Below are positions 8,548 to 16,893 of a stretch of DNA of 64,000 bases, one piece after another. The stretch lies in contig JADKKB010000005.1 of the NCBI GenBank assembly GCA_016720705.1, positions 62,001-126,000 on the forward strand. The letters run 5' to 3'. The position numbers and the translations under genes are program-made. This stretch comes from Chloracidobacterium sp. Lineage in GTDB: Bacteria; Acidobacteriota; Blastocatellia; Pyrinomonadales; Pyrinomonadaceae. The first letter of the stretch is position 1, and the number at the start of each line of letters is the position of its first letter. The notes beneath the pieces were generated by a model that was not told the origin of the DNA, did no database searches, and saw only the letters and a list, made by a program, of their open reading frames with translations.

Positions 8548-10623
8548 ATGAAGCGGTCTTCTCTCTTCGTCTTCGTTCTCAGTTTGCTGACTGCAGCAAA
8601 TGCACAAACGCCCCAACAATCACCAACTCCTTCGTCGGCGACTAGCGACGACGTAGTTCGTATTTCGACCAATCTGATCCAGCTCGATGTGACCGTCACC
8701 GGCAAAAGCGGCAAACCCATCAGCGACCTTTCGCGTGACGAAATAAAGATCTACGAGAACGGCAAACTCCAAAAGATAAGCAGTCTCTCCTTTGTCCCGG
8801 GTTCAAAGCCTCCCCCGGATAATGAGATCGCAGAGAAATCTTCGTCCCCCAACCCACTTCTGCCGCCAACAACGTCGATTTTACCCGCTCAAGTAAGACG
8901 GACCATCGCAATCGTCGTTGATGACGGACATCTCTCATGGTCGAGCGCCTTTTTTGTAAAGAAAGCCTTACGAAAATATGTCGATGAACAGGTGCAGGAC
9001 GGCGACCTCGTCGCTTTGATTAGAACCGTCGGCGGGATAGGTGCTTTGCAGCAGTTTACAACCGATAAGCGGTTGCTCAGGGCGGCGGTTGAGAACATTA
9101 AGTTTTATCCGCAACTAGGTGGTTGGGATATTTTTGGCTCCTCGCCAACTCCAGAGGAAGAAAAGCTTCAATCCTTCCGTAACGAATATTATTCTTTCGG
9201 AGCGTTTTATTCGCTTGCATACGTTATTGCCGGATTGAACCAGATGCCGGGTCGGAAGTCGATCGCCTTTATTTCCGACGGTTTCATGCCACCCGGCGGA
9301 TGCGGCAAACAAAAGGTGACCTTTTCGTCAAGCGAATACGAACGAGCCCAACAAAATGTGATCGCGTTTGCCAATCGTTCGTCGGTCGTGATCAATACGA
9401 TTCAGGCCGCCGGTGTGGAATCGCCCGGCGTTACGGCGGCTGATGTTATTCGTAGTCCAACGGTGGGGCCCGGCGAAACCGATTCGATTTTATGGACCCG
9501 GCTGGCCTGTACATCTGAACGCCAACGACCGTTAACCATTCTTGCCGAAGATACGGGTGGACGAGTGATCGTTAACAACGATATAGCGAAAAGCATTCGT
9601 CGGATTCTCGATGACCAAAGTTATTATTTGGTCGCTTACGAGCCGGATGAAGAAACATTTGATCCAAAACAACGACGTTTCAATAGAGTTGAGGTCAAAG
9701 TTTCGCGTCCTGGCGTAAAAGTCCGGTCGCGGAGCGGCTTTTTCGGCTATACCGATGATGCGACGGAGAAACCAAAATTACCTCAAAACTCGTCGCTGCT
9801 TGATGCTCTTCTGTTACCGTTTGCAAAGAACGAGATTTTTGTGAGAATGCATGCTGTTTACGCTGCTGATGGGGATCGTAAATCGTATGTGAAGACATTT
9901 GTTACGGTCAACGGGTCCGATCTTACATTTGAAAAGCTACCGGATAATAGATACAAGACTTCGTTTGATATTGTTGCGATAACGGTTGATGCGAGAGGCC
10001 GTTTGCTCGATGAACGACCCAAAAATTACACGCTGACGCTCGGGGAACAGGAACATACAAATATTCTGGAACGCGGACTTATAACGACGTTTCTCGTGCC
10101 AATTCCAGGCCCAGGCGGGTTTCAGGTCAGGCTTGCGGTTCGGGATGTTTCGTCGGAGAAAGTAGGGTCGGCTAGCCAGTTTGTTGAAATTCCCGACCTT
10201 AACAATAAGAAACTTGCCTTATCTGGCCTAGTGCTCAGTGCGTCTGGCAGCGATGAGTTGTCATCGGCAGGTGGAACCTCTGAGGCTCTGAGAGATACGT
10301 CTCTCAGACAATTCAAAGCAGGTTCTGTCCTGAATTTTGGATATCAGATCTTCAATGCGAGAATCGACAAGGCTCGACGGACAGATCTCGGGGTGAAACT
10401 AAAACTTTACCGCGACGGAAAAATCATAAGCGATGGCGGACTCGTCCCAGCCGCGGATCTGGTTGATGAGAGCAATGGCATCTTTTCTTCGAAGGGGTCG
10501 GTGCGTCTTAACAAAGATTTGCCCCAAGGCGACTATTTGTTGCAGATCGAGTTGATCGACGCCCTATCTGGTAACAAGCCGAAACCGGCCATCCAATTTC
10601 TACAATTTGATATTGTTGAATAG
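8548..10623 (+). CDS. VWFA-related secreted protein (acidobacterial type)
   Basis: A 691-residue protein with a Sec signal (MKRSSLFVFVLSLLTAANAQ) and a strong ribosome site (AAGGAGG, 8 nt before ATG). The order is: N-terminal beta domain with LIQLDVTVTGKSGKPI, a von Willebrand A-like domain starting RRTIAIVVDD (about residue 115), a linker ending QSYYLVAYEPD, and a C-terminal beta-rich region ending in IQFLQFDIVE. This architecture is the VWFA-related family expanded in Acidobacteria. The MIDAS-like position reads DGHLS, so the first Ser of a DxSxS motif is replaced. Its role is unknown, presumably surface or periplasmic interaction. It is a tandem paralog of the next gene. Confidence 0.8.
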   Translation: MKRSSLFVFVLSLLTAANAQTPQQSPTPSSATSDDVVRISTNLIQLDVTVTGKSGKPISDLSRDEIKIYENGKLQKISSLSFVPGSKPPPDNEIAEKSSSPNPLLPPTTSILPAQVRRTIAIVVDDGHLSWSSAFFVKKALRKYVDEQVQDGDLVALIRTVGGIGALQQFTTDKRLLRAAVENIKFYPQLGGWDIFGSSPTPEEEKLQSFRNEYYSFGAFYSLAYVIAGLNQMPGRKSIAFISDGFMPPGGCGKQKVTFSSSEYERAQQNVIAFANRSSVVINTIQAAGVESPGVTAADVIRSPTVGPGETDSILWTRLACTSERQRPLTILAEDTGGRVIVNNDIAKSIRRILDDQSYYLVAYEPDEETFDPKQRRFNRVEVKVSRPGVKVRSRSGFFGYTDDATEKPKLPQNSSLLDALLLPFAKNEIFVRMHAVYAADGDRKSYVKTFVTVNGSDLTFEKLPDNRYKTSFDIVAITVDARGRLLDERPKNYTLTLGEQEHTNILERGLITTFLVPIPGPGGFQVRLAVRDVSSEKVGSASQFVEIPDLNNKKLALSGLVLSASGSDELSSAGGTSEALRDTSLRQFKAGSVLNFGYQIFNARIDKARRTDLGVKLKLYRDGKIISDGGLVPAADLVDESNGIFSSKGSVRLNKDLPQGDYLLQIELIDALSGNKPKPAIQFLQFDIVE

Positions 10624-10679
10624 ATTTTTACAGTAAGAAAGCATCCAAAGCGAAGATTTGTATCTTGGCTGTTAGAAAA

Positions 10680-12833
10680 ATGAGAAAACTTCTGCTCGCT
10701 ACATTTATATTCGGCTCGTCGGTCGGAGTGTTTTCCCAGGGCGCCGGACCAACTCCGTCCCCGACGCCACCAGCGGACGGCGACGTCGTCAAGATATCGA
10801 CGGCGTTGATCCAACTGGATGTAACGGTCATCGACGGCCGAGGCAAAGTGGTCAGCGATCTCAGGCCGAATGAGGTCGAGATATTCGAGAACGGCGAAAA
10901 GCAGAAGATCACTAACTTTTCGTTCGTATCGTCGATCAGATCGACCGTGCAGAAACCTATAATGATCGACAAGAACGCGGTGCCGATACCTCAAGCGGTG
11001 CTTCGGCCTGAACAGATCAGGCGAACCTTTGCACTGGTTGTCGATGACCTGTCGCTGTCATTTGAGAGTGCGTATCAGACGCGTCGGGCATTGAAAAAGT
11101 TTGTCGATGAGCAAATGCTCGACGGCGACCTGGTTGCGATCATACGGACCGGTGCAGGCGTCGGGGCACTGCAGCAATTTACGTCGGATAAACGCATCCT
11201 CTATGCCGCGATCGAGCGCGTTAAGTGGAATCCGGTCGGCAATGGCGGGATCAGTGCGTTTGCACCCATCGAACCGACATTTGCCGAGATGACTTCGGCG
11301 GCGGCGGGCGATGAACCCGACTCCGAGGAGGCCGGTAACGCAGCAAATACCCAACGAGCTTTTGATGATTTTCAAAGTAGTGTTTTTGCTACGGGCACGC
11401 TCGGGGCACTCAAGTATATCGTCCAGGGAATGTCGGAATTGCCCGGACGCAAATCGGTCATTTTGTTTTCGGACGGATTCAAGATCTTTGAGCAGGATGA
11501 GCACGGCTTTACTCAGGGTGGGCGTGTGGCTGAGTTTCTGCAGGAACTCGTGGATGTCGCCAATCGGTCGTCGGTCGTTTTTTATACGATAGATGCTCGG
11601 GGCCTGCAGTACACGGGTTTTACCGCCGCCGACCAGATCACTGACACGAGTGCCGAATCGATGAATGCCAAAATGGCGGCCCGGCGCGAGCTTTTATCCG
11701 ATACGCAGGCCGGCCTCGCTTACCTCGCCGAGGAAACGGGCGGAATTGCGATCAAGAACAATAACGATCTGTCGGGCGGGGTCAGTCGGGTGCTCGACGA
11801 CCAGAGTTACTATCTGATCGCGTACGAACCGGACACCGACACCTTTGACGCAACCAAGCGTAAATACAACAAGATCGAGGTCAAAGTCCTCAGAAACGGA
11901 CTCACGGCACGATATCGCAGCGGTTTCTTTAATGTCGCGGACAAGGTGGTGTCAAATACGCCTGTCAGTCAGACTCCGCTTGTGCAACTGCAGTCCGCTT
12001 TGACGTCACCATTTGCAGTAAACGGCATATCGCTCAGGCTGAACGCCCTCTTCGGTTTCGATGCAAAGGCCGGGCCATATGTCCGTTCGCTGCTGCATAT
12101 AGATGGAAAAGACCTGAAATTTACCGATGAAAAAGACGGTACAAAGAAAGCTATCTTTGACGTTTGGGCCGCAAGTTTCGGTGACAACGGCCAACCCGTC
12201 GATCAGATCGGCAAGTCGTACACCCTGATCGTAAAACCCGAAACATATAAGAAAATGATCGGCGAAGGCTTTGTCTATCACTTTACTTTTCCTGTAAAGA
12301 AGCCCGGGGCATACCAATACCGAGTGGCGATCCGTGATACTCAGGGCGAAAAGATCGGCTCGGCGAGCCAGTTCATCGAGGTTCCAAACCTGAAAAAGAA
12401 TCGCGTCACCCTTTCAAGCCTCGTCCTCGAGAGTCTGACAGTCGCCGAGTGGCAGAAACTGGCAGATCCAAACGGCGGCATTGTGCAGGCCGATGCGATG
12501 ACTGACACCGCGATCCGCCGTGTCAAGCTAAATACGGTTTTGAGGTACGGTTACGAGATCTACAACGCTCGGCTTGACGGGTCGAAACACCCCAACATAC
12601 AGATCAAAATACGTGTTTTTCGTGATGGCAAACTGGTGCTGGACGGCCAACAACTTGCGCTCGATCTGCAGGGTCAGACCGAAATGGAGCGTTTGAAAGC
12701 ATCGGGTGCATTGAGCCTCGGCGGAAAGATGCTGCCCGGCGACTACATTTTGCAGGTGATCGTAACGGATAATCTTGCACCGCAGAATCGGCGGCTCGCG
12801 ACTCAATATATTCAGTTTGAGGTCGAGCTCTAG
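10680..12833 (+). CDS. VWFA-related secreted protein (acidobacterial type), paralog
   Basis: A 717-residue protein from ATG 10680, giving the signal MRKLLLATFIFGSSVGVFSQ; a TTG 15 nt upstream is an alternative start. It aligns throughout with the preceding protein: LIQLDVTVIDGRGKVV, a VWA domain at RRTFALVVDDLSLSFES, DDQSYYLIAYEPD, and a C-terminal end TQYIQFEVEL. Here the metal-site motif is intact (DLSLS). An Asp/Glu-rich insertion (about residues 205-225) is absent from the paralog. It is 56 nt downstream of the first copy, so the two are probably co-transcribed. The function is unknown. Confidence 0.8.
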   Translation: MRKLLLATFIFGSSVGVFSQGAGPTPSPTPPADGDVVKISTALIQLDVTVIDGRGKVVSDLRPNEVEIFENGEKQKITNFSFVSSIRSTVQKPIMIDKNAVPIPQAVLRPEQIRRTFALVVDDLSLSFESAYQTRRALKKFVDEQMLDGDLVAIIRTGAGVGALQQFTSDKRILYAAIERVKWNPVGNGGISAFAPIEPTFAEMTSAAAGDEPDSEEAGNAANTQRAFDDFQSSVFATGTLGALKYIVQGMSELPGRKSVILFSDGFKIFEQDEHGFTQGGRVAEFLQELVDVANRSSVVFYTIDARGLQYTGFTAADQITDTSAESMNAKMAARRELLSDTQAGLAYLAEETGGIAIKNNNDLSGGVSRVLDDQSYYLIAYEPDTDTFDATKRKYNKIEVKVLRNGLTARYRSGFFNVADKVVSNTPVSQTPLVQLQSALTSPFAVNGISLRLNALFGFDAKAGPYVRSLLHIDGKDLKFTDEKDGTKKAIFDVWAASFGDNGQPVDQIGKSYTLIVKPETYKKMIGEGFVYHFTFPVKKPGAYQYRVAIRDTQGEKIGSASQFIEVPNLKKNRVTLSSLVLESLTVAEWQKLADPNGGIVQADAMTDTAIRRVKLNTVLRYGYEIYNARLDGSKHPNIQIKIRVFRDGKLVLDGQQLALDLQGQTEMERLKASGALSLGGKMLPGDYILQVIVTDNLAPQNRRLATQYIQFEVEL

Positions 12834-12912
12834 CTTTTTTCTTCAATGTCACAGATGAAGGATTGATCAACGTCAGGAATGTAAGCGGGATTTTTGGGAT
12901 TCCGAAACGCGA

Positions 12913-12944
12913 TTGACAATTTTCCGGGGGGGGGGGAGTATTCT
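12913..12944 (+). promoter_or_regulatory. Candidate phase-variable promoter with an 11-G spacer tract
   Basis: A consensus -35 (TTGACA, 12913-12918) and a -10-like TATTCT (12939-12944) are 20 bp apart, and the spacer contains an uninterrupted run of 11 G (12926-12936). The ATG of the AraC-type regulator lies 36 nt after the -10. The same TTGACA/TATTCT pair at optimal 17-bp spacing occurs at 26100-26128 in this window. Poly-G or poly-C tracts between -35 and -10 are known phase switches in other bacteria; here switching is inferred. Confidence 0.5.
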
Positions 12945-12980
12945 GGTCATAGATTTCCAATCGGATTGCTATCAATATTA

Positions 12981-13337
12981 ATGGACAGACGGATTTTCCA
13001 CATCAAAAACTTGCTCTCCCAAGACTTGGGCCGCTCGTGGTCGGTCGAGGACATGGCTGCAGAGGTTAGAATGTCGGCCACCAATCTTCATCGACTTTTC
13101 AAACAGGCGAATGACGGTGTCACTCCAATGGCCTTTCTCAATGAACGGCGGTTAGAAAGGGCTGGCGAAATGCTTGCTGATTCGAACTGCTTCCTACAAA
13201 TTCAAGAAATCGGCTACCATGTTGGTCTGACAAACAACAGCTATTTCACCAAGGACTTTAAGACGAAATTTGGGGAGACCCCAACCGAATTTCGAAAACG
13301 TCATTCGGAAATTCATCAGTCCACGCCGCCGGAATGA
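12981..13337 (+). CDS. Short AraC-family regulator (DNA-binding domain only)
   Basis: A 118-residue protein from ATG 12981. It consists essentially of the two helix-turn-helix motifs of an AraC domain: WSVEDMAAEVRMSATNLHRL, then IQEIGYHVGLTNNSYFTKDF followed by FGETPTEFRKRH. There is no room for a sensor domain, so activity may be set by expression level rather than ligand. The frame stays open upstream to 12894, but that part runs through the poly-G tract and looks like promoter sequence. It is followed by a direct repeat and a promoter for the thioredoxin-like gene, its likely target. Confidence 0.8.
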   Translation: MDRRIFHIKNLLSQDLGRSWSVEDMAAEVRMSATNLHRLFKQANDGVTPMAFLNERRLERAGEMLADSNCFLQIQEIGYHVGLTNNSYFTKDFKTKFGETPTEFRKRHSEIHQSTPPE

Positions 13338-13341
13338 CACC

Positions 13342-13371
13342 AATGATAGTTTTCCGCATTTAATGATAGTT
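13342..13371. promoter_or_regulatory. Direct repeat, candidate AraC-type binding site
   Basis: AATGATAGTT occurs twice, at 13342-13351 and 13362-13371, with starts exactly 20 bp apart. AraC-family proteins commonly bind direct-repeat half-sites about two helical turns apart. The repeat sits between the regulator stop codon and the promoter of the thioredoxin-like gene, ending 32 bp before its -35. Binding is inferred. Confidence 0.45.
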
Positions 13372-13403
13372 ATCGACAACAAATAATCGTTGACTCACCT
13401 CGT

Positions 13404-13431
13404 TTGAAAAGCCAGACTTTGTTTGTATAAA
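13404..13431 (+). promoter_or_regulatory. Promoter of the thioredoxin-like / Cys-rich peptide genes
   Basis: TTGAAA (13404-13409) and TATAAA (13426-13431) are separated by 16 bp, with a TG just before the -10. The ATG of the thioredoxin-like gene is 45 nt downstream. The upstream direct repeat suggests activation by the neighbouring AraC-type protein. Confidence 0.4.
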
Positions 13432-13476
13432 CACTCGCAATTCGATCGACATCTGAATCGATTAGGTTGATTAGCT

Positions 13477-13983
13477 ATGGTATTCGAAAACGGAAGAAAC
13501 AGGCTCGATTTAATTACCAATATATTGACGATCATTGTCGCCGTTGTATTCATCGCGATGGCAGTTCAAAGGTACGCCCTTCCAGCTGAAACGAGCTTAA
13601 AAGCCCCGCCACCCGGCAGGGCTATTACCTTCGAAAATTTCGACCCGACCGCGAGCAATAGAAACGTCCTACTTGTTATGATGAAGGGTTGCCGATTTTG
13701 TGAAGAGAGTATGGTTTTTTACCGAAGCCTGCTTGAGCAATATCGCGGAACTGGTGTCAGATTCATCGCTGTATTTCCACCGAACGGCGAAGATTTGGAT
13801 GGCTATTTGATCCAGTACGGAATTACGGGCATGGACGTTAGGTATTCAGAGCTTTCGGGAGTAGACGTTCAGGGTACACCGACAATAATTGTCACAGATG
13901 AGAGTGGAATAGTTACAAAATCGTGGGTCGGAAAGCTATCAAAGGAAAAAGAGAAGGAGGTCATTGCCTTCCTAAATTCCTAA
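13477..13983 (+). CDS. Membrane-anchored thioredoxin-fold protein
   Basis: A 168-residue protein. A single hydrophobic segment at residues about 12-30 anchors it, leaving a periplasmic thioredoxin-like domain. The redox motif is CRFC in LVMMKGCRFCEESMVFY, and GTPTIIVTDE provides the expected cis-Pro loop. It resembles thiol-disulfide oxidoreductases of the TlpA/thioredoxin_2 type, but no specific subfamily was recognised. The following gene encodes a Cys-rich secreted peptide, which makes a dedicated disulfide-forming or reducing partner plausible. It is probably controlled by the AraC-type gene upstream. Confidence 0.7.
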   Translation: MVFENGRNRLDLITNILTIIVAVVFIAMAVQRYALPAETSLKAPPPGRAITFENFDPTASNRNVLLVMMKGCRFCEESMVFYRSLLEQYRGTGVRFIAVFPPNGEDLDGYLIQYGITGMDVRYSELSGVDVQGTPTIIVTDESGIVTKSWVGKLSKEKEKEVIAFLNS

Positions 13984-14055
13984 ACACTGCAATGACATTT
14001 TACATGTTGTTAGAGTGGAAAAACTTAAACGTTAGATCAGGAGAAAAAGCAAAAT

Positions 14056-14265
14056 ATGAAGAAACTTAGATTAGTAGTTTTGATTATGTTGTTAACGGGC
14101 GGACTATCGTCGTTCAAGGCAAACGAGCCGGCCTGTGTTGACCAAGGCGATGACAATGGGCATTGTCCCAAACACGCCGCCCGACCAGATGGTTGCCCAT
14201 GTTGCTCTGAGAATCATTGTATAAGCGGGTATTGCAACGGTTCCAACCATTGTGCGACGCGCTGA
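14056..14265 (+). CDS. Small secreted cysteine-rich peptide
   Basis: A 69-residue product with a good ribosome site (AGGAG, about 10 nt before ATG). A Sec signal (MKKLRLVVLIMLLTGGLSSF) is followed by about 48 mature residues with eight Cys, at 27, 37, 47, 49, 50, 55, 60 and 66. The C-x9-C-x9-C-x-CC-x4-C-x4-C-x5-C spacing and even number suggest four disulfides in a small knotted fold, or a metal-binding peptide. No family was recognised. It lies 72 nt after the thioredoxin-like gene and shares its probable promoter. The start is well supported; the function is unknown. Confidence 0.65.
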   Translation: MKKLRLVVLIMLLTGGLSSFKANEPACVDQGDDNGHCPKHAARPDGCPCCSENHCISGYCNGSNHCATR

Positions 14266-14419
14266 CGGTCAGATTTCGTCAGATTTGAGGTAAGACTGAT
14301 CAATTGAGTCCCATATGGTCACACACGATCAGTGAAATTGTCCTTAGAAAGAGGTTCGCATACGCCAGATAGCGAAATCTCAACACTGCTGTTTGCATGT
14401 AATTCGCGAATAGATCGAC

Positions 14420-14449
14420 GCCGGCGGCCGATAAGGTGGCCGGCTTTTT
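14420..14449 (+). terminator. Rho-independent terminator
   Basis: GCCGGC (14420-14425) can pair with GCCGGC (14439-14444), or CGGCC with GGCCG inside it, and five T follow. It would end the thioredoxin/Cys-rich peptide transcript. The rest of the 14266-14610 gap shows no gene. Confidence 0.55.
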
Positions 14450-14610
14450 CGCAATAAATATACGCGATTGGGAGTAAATCGCTGGAGATTTACATTGCGA
14501 AGATCACTAGGCGTATAATTTTTAGGTATACTCGGTGACGTTTGACTTACGAAATTTGGGGACTAGCATTTGCCAGACGTAGCTATGATATTGGCGGGGA
14601 AGGTTTCAAA

Positions 14611-16335
14611 ATGAAATGGAAAATTCGAGATTATGTCTTTCTGAGTGCACTCTTACTTGCTATATTTGTTTCCCCTGGCGACCTTTCTGCACAATCGACG
14701 AATAGAGAACTAGCTCAAGTACAGTTTCTTAAGTGGAAGACACGCGTAGACGGCCTTTCGAAAGAGATTGTCAGCGAGTCGTCGGCCGTTTCTGAAAATG
14801 AGCGGTCGCTCTATTTTGCTACGCTTGCGAAGATCTGGTGGAAGGCAGATGAAAGTGAGGCCCGAGTTTATTTTAAGAAGGCGGTGGACAAATTGCTTAG
14901 CGGGTTACGCTCTGACGACAAGGCTGACATCGCAAAGAAAGTCAAACTCGCCCAAAGGACCGTCGAGATACTAAGTAAGCTCGATGAGAAACTCACTCAA
15001 GAACTAGTCGTGCAGATCGCAAAGGTAGTTGATAATGATTCGAACGTGCAAGGGGGAAAAGAAGATCCGGAAATGGCGGAGCTATATGTCGCTCTCGGGC
15101 TTCAGATAATCTCGATAAAACCGGACATTGCGTTGGCGTGTGGCATCGATTCGCTCAAATATGGATTTGCCGGAGCGTTGCCGCAATTGATCGCAGAACT
15201 GAATATTCTAGATCCGTCTAAGTCTGGTGTTCTCTATAGTCGAGCTATGGTGAAGGCACGTGGGAACTTCTCGCACACGGCAATCCTGTTTGAGGCCAAC
15301 ATCGCCAAGTACATGTTTGACGTGTATGGCCCGAAGGGGTTCTCAGAGTCACTTAAGAAAGACTTGCTCTCAAGATATGCCGATCACGTCGCGGCCGCCG
15401 CGATCGACGAATCCGAACGACCGGTTCGCTGTTGGATCGCGAACTTTGCTCCGTCGATAGTTTCTCGAGTTGACGAATATTGGCCGGGGCTTTCGATTAC
15501 CTTCAGACAGAACATCCAGACATGCATTCCGTACATATCCGAAACGTACCAGGCGTTGGCCCGCGGGGAAACAAACGTCGATCAGCCAAACAGTGTAGAC
15601 GAGTTAGTGCGGGCGGCGAAAGTCACGAATGATAAGATCCTCAAGGTCCGGTATTGGCGCGATGCACTGTCACGACTCGAAAATGAGAAGAAATATTCCG
15701 AGATAATGTCGCTGCTCGACGGAATTGACGGGGATGACCTTAAAGCAGTGGCCCCAGTCGTTTGGAATGACTGGCGGATCGGTGCAGCTTTTGAAGCGGT
15801 TATCGTATCGGTGGATGCAAAAGACATGGCTACGGCCTACCGTATCATCGACCGGACTCCGAAGGTGATACGCTCGGAGCTGCGATTGCGTATTGCCAGG
15901 AAGTTAATGCCTTCGGGCACTGACCAGTTTTATGTGGAAAACCTGGATGAGTTGCAGAAAGAGATAGGCTCTATCGAGCAGGCGGACAAGGATGCGGCTC
16001 GGTTTTACCGAATACTCGCTGAACTCTACTTCAAAGTTAGGCCGACCGAATCCGAAGCGATGTTTCGCAACGCCGTGAAGTTCATAAACAAGGCCGATGG
16101 CGACAATCCTGATTTCGAGAACGATAAGGACTGGGCCCCGTGGATGGACTATGTACCGATGTCCGCCGAATTGCTGGATTTCGACGAATCGAGCATTTCA
16201 AGTTCACTCAATAACTTAAGCTCGCGTCGCAGCCGCGTCAGACTAAAGCTTGGCCTTCTTGAATCGAGTCTAAAAAAATATGTTGACGCTAAGAAGACGT
16301 TCGAAACCCTGAATAAACAAAAAAAAGATTTGTAA
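14611..16335 (+). CDS. Secreted protein of unknown function, alpha-helical
   Basis: A 574-residue protein from ATG 14611 (ribosome site GGGGAAGG), which gives a signal peptide ending PGDLSAQS; a TTG 69 nt upstream would bury the signal. The mature part is rich in charged and aromatic helices, for example YFATLAKIWWKADESEARVY near the start and RFYRILAELYFKVRPTESEA near the end. The spacing suggests TPR-like or other solenoid repeats. No enzymatic motif and no known family were recognised. Base composition is more AT-rich than the flanking housekeeping genes. It is probably monocistronic. Confidence 0.6.
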   Translation: MKWKIRDYVFLSALLLAIFVSPGDLSAQSTNRELAQVQFLKWKTRVDGLSKEIVSESSAVSENERSLYFATLAKIWWKADESEARVYFKKAVDKLLSGLRSDDKADIAKKVKLAQRTVEILSKLDEKLTQELVVQIAKVVDNDSNVQGGKEDPEMAELYVALGLQIISIKPDIALACGIDSLKYGFAGALPQLIAELNILDPSKSGVLYSRAMVKARGNFSHTAILFEANIAKYMFDVYGPKGFSESLKKDLLSRYADHVAAAAIDESERPVRCWIANFAPSIVSRVDEYWPGLSITFRQNIQTCIPYISETYQALARGETNVDQPNSVDELVRAAKVTNDKILKVRYWRDALSRLENEKKYSEIMSLLDGIDGDDLKAVAPVVWNDWRIGAAFEAVIVSVDAKDMATAYRIIDRTPKVIRSELRLRIARKLMPSGTDQFYVENLDELQKEIGSIEQADKDAARFYRILAELYFKVRPTESEAMFRNAVKFINKADGDNPDFENDKDWAPWMDYVPMSAELLDFDESSISSSLNNLSSRRSRVRLKLGLLESSLKKYVDAKKTFETLNKQKKDL

Positions 16336-16893
16336 TCAAGTGTTCTGGCTCGGATGCTCGGTGTTGGTTCTTAGACGTCATATACTGAGACTAATTTCTC
16401 GAATTTCATTCAGGTGTGGTAGGCATTCGCTTGCCTATAGAAACGCCCATCATTAACTGTAGAATCCTCACGCGAGTTTAGGCGGCTTTCCTAGACTTAA
16501 ACTCGATAGATCGCACATATTAATTTAAGCCAATTGCTTCGCTGATTGTCTCGATTGTGAGTACTTGAAAGCGCTTTATTCAACGCATTTTGTCCGGCAT
16601 TCGTCGGCTACAGGTGAATGTCGCGGAAGGTATAATCGTGCTCAAATGGGGCCTAATTTTATTAGTGGGTGAATTCTCGCCGCTGAACTTCATCCATTAT
16701 TTGTCTCGGGTTCGCACAGTATTGATTAAGTGGCATTTGAGTACGAAGACTTTCACATTCTTGAGAAACGAAATTAGTTCTCGTCGATTTTCAGAGGAAA
16801 TTAGGGGGGGCATGATTTAAGGGGTCTTTGGATGCTCTAAAACTTACGATTGCATTTTCCCGCGGCAATCACTAACCTAGTAGCTTTCCGGCT
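16336..16893. other. Intergenic region, AT-rich, no gene recognised
   Basis: About 560 nt between the orphan secreted protein and the MenC-like gene. A 76-codon open frame at 16590-16820 has no ribosome site and no protein-like composition beyond chance. I see no convincing hairpin, repeat or RNA gene. It may contain decayed sequence plus the promoter of the downstream gene. Confidence 0.4.

Noticed and set aside
14542..14610. TTG start for the 14.6 kb secreted protein
   Set aside because: It would put 23 residues before a clear signal peptide; ATG 14611 has a ribosome site and gives a proper N-terminus.
16590..16820. 76-codon open frame in the 16.3-16.9 kb gap
   Set aside because: No ribosome site and no recognisable or plausible protein features; likely chance in AT-rich sequence.
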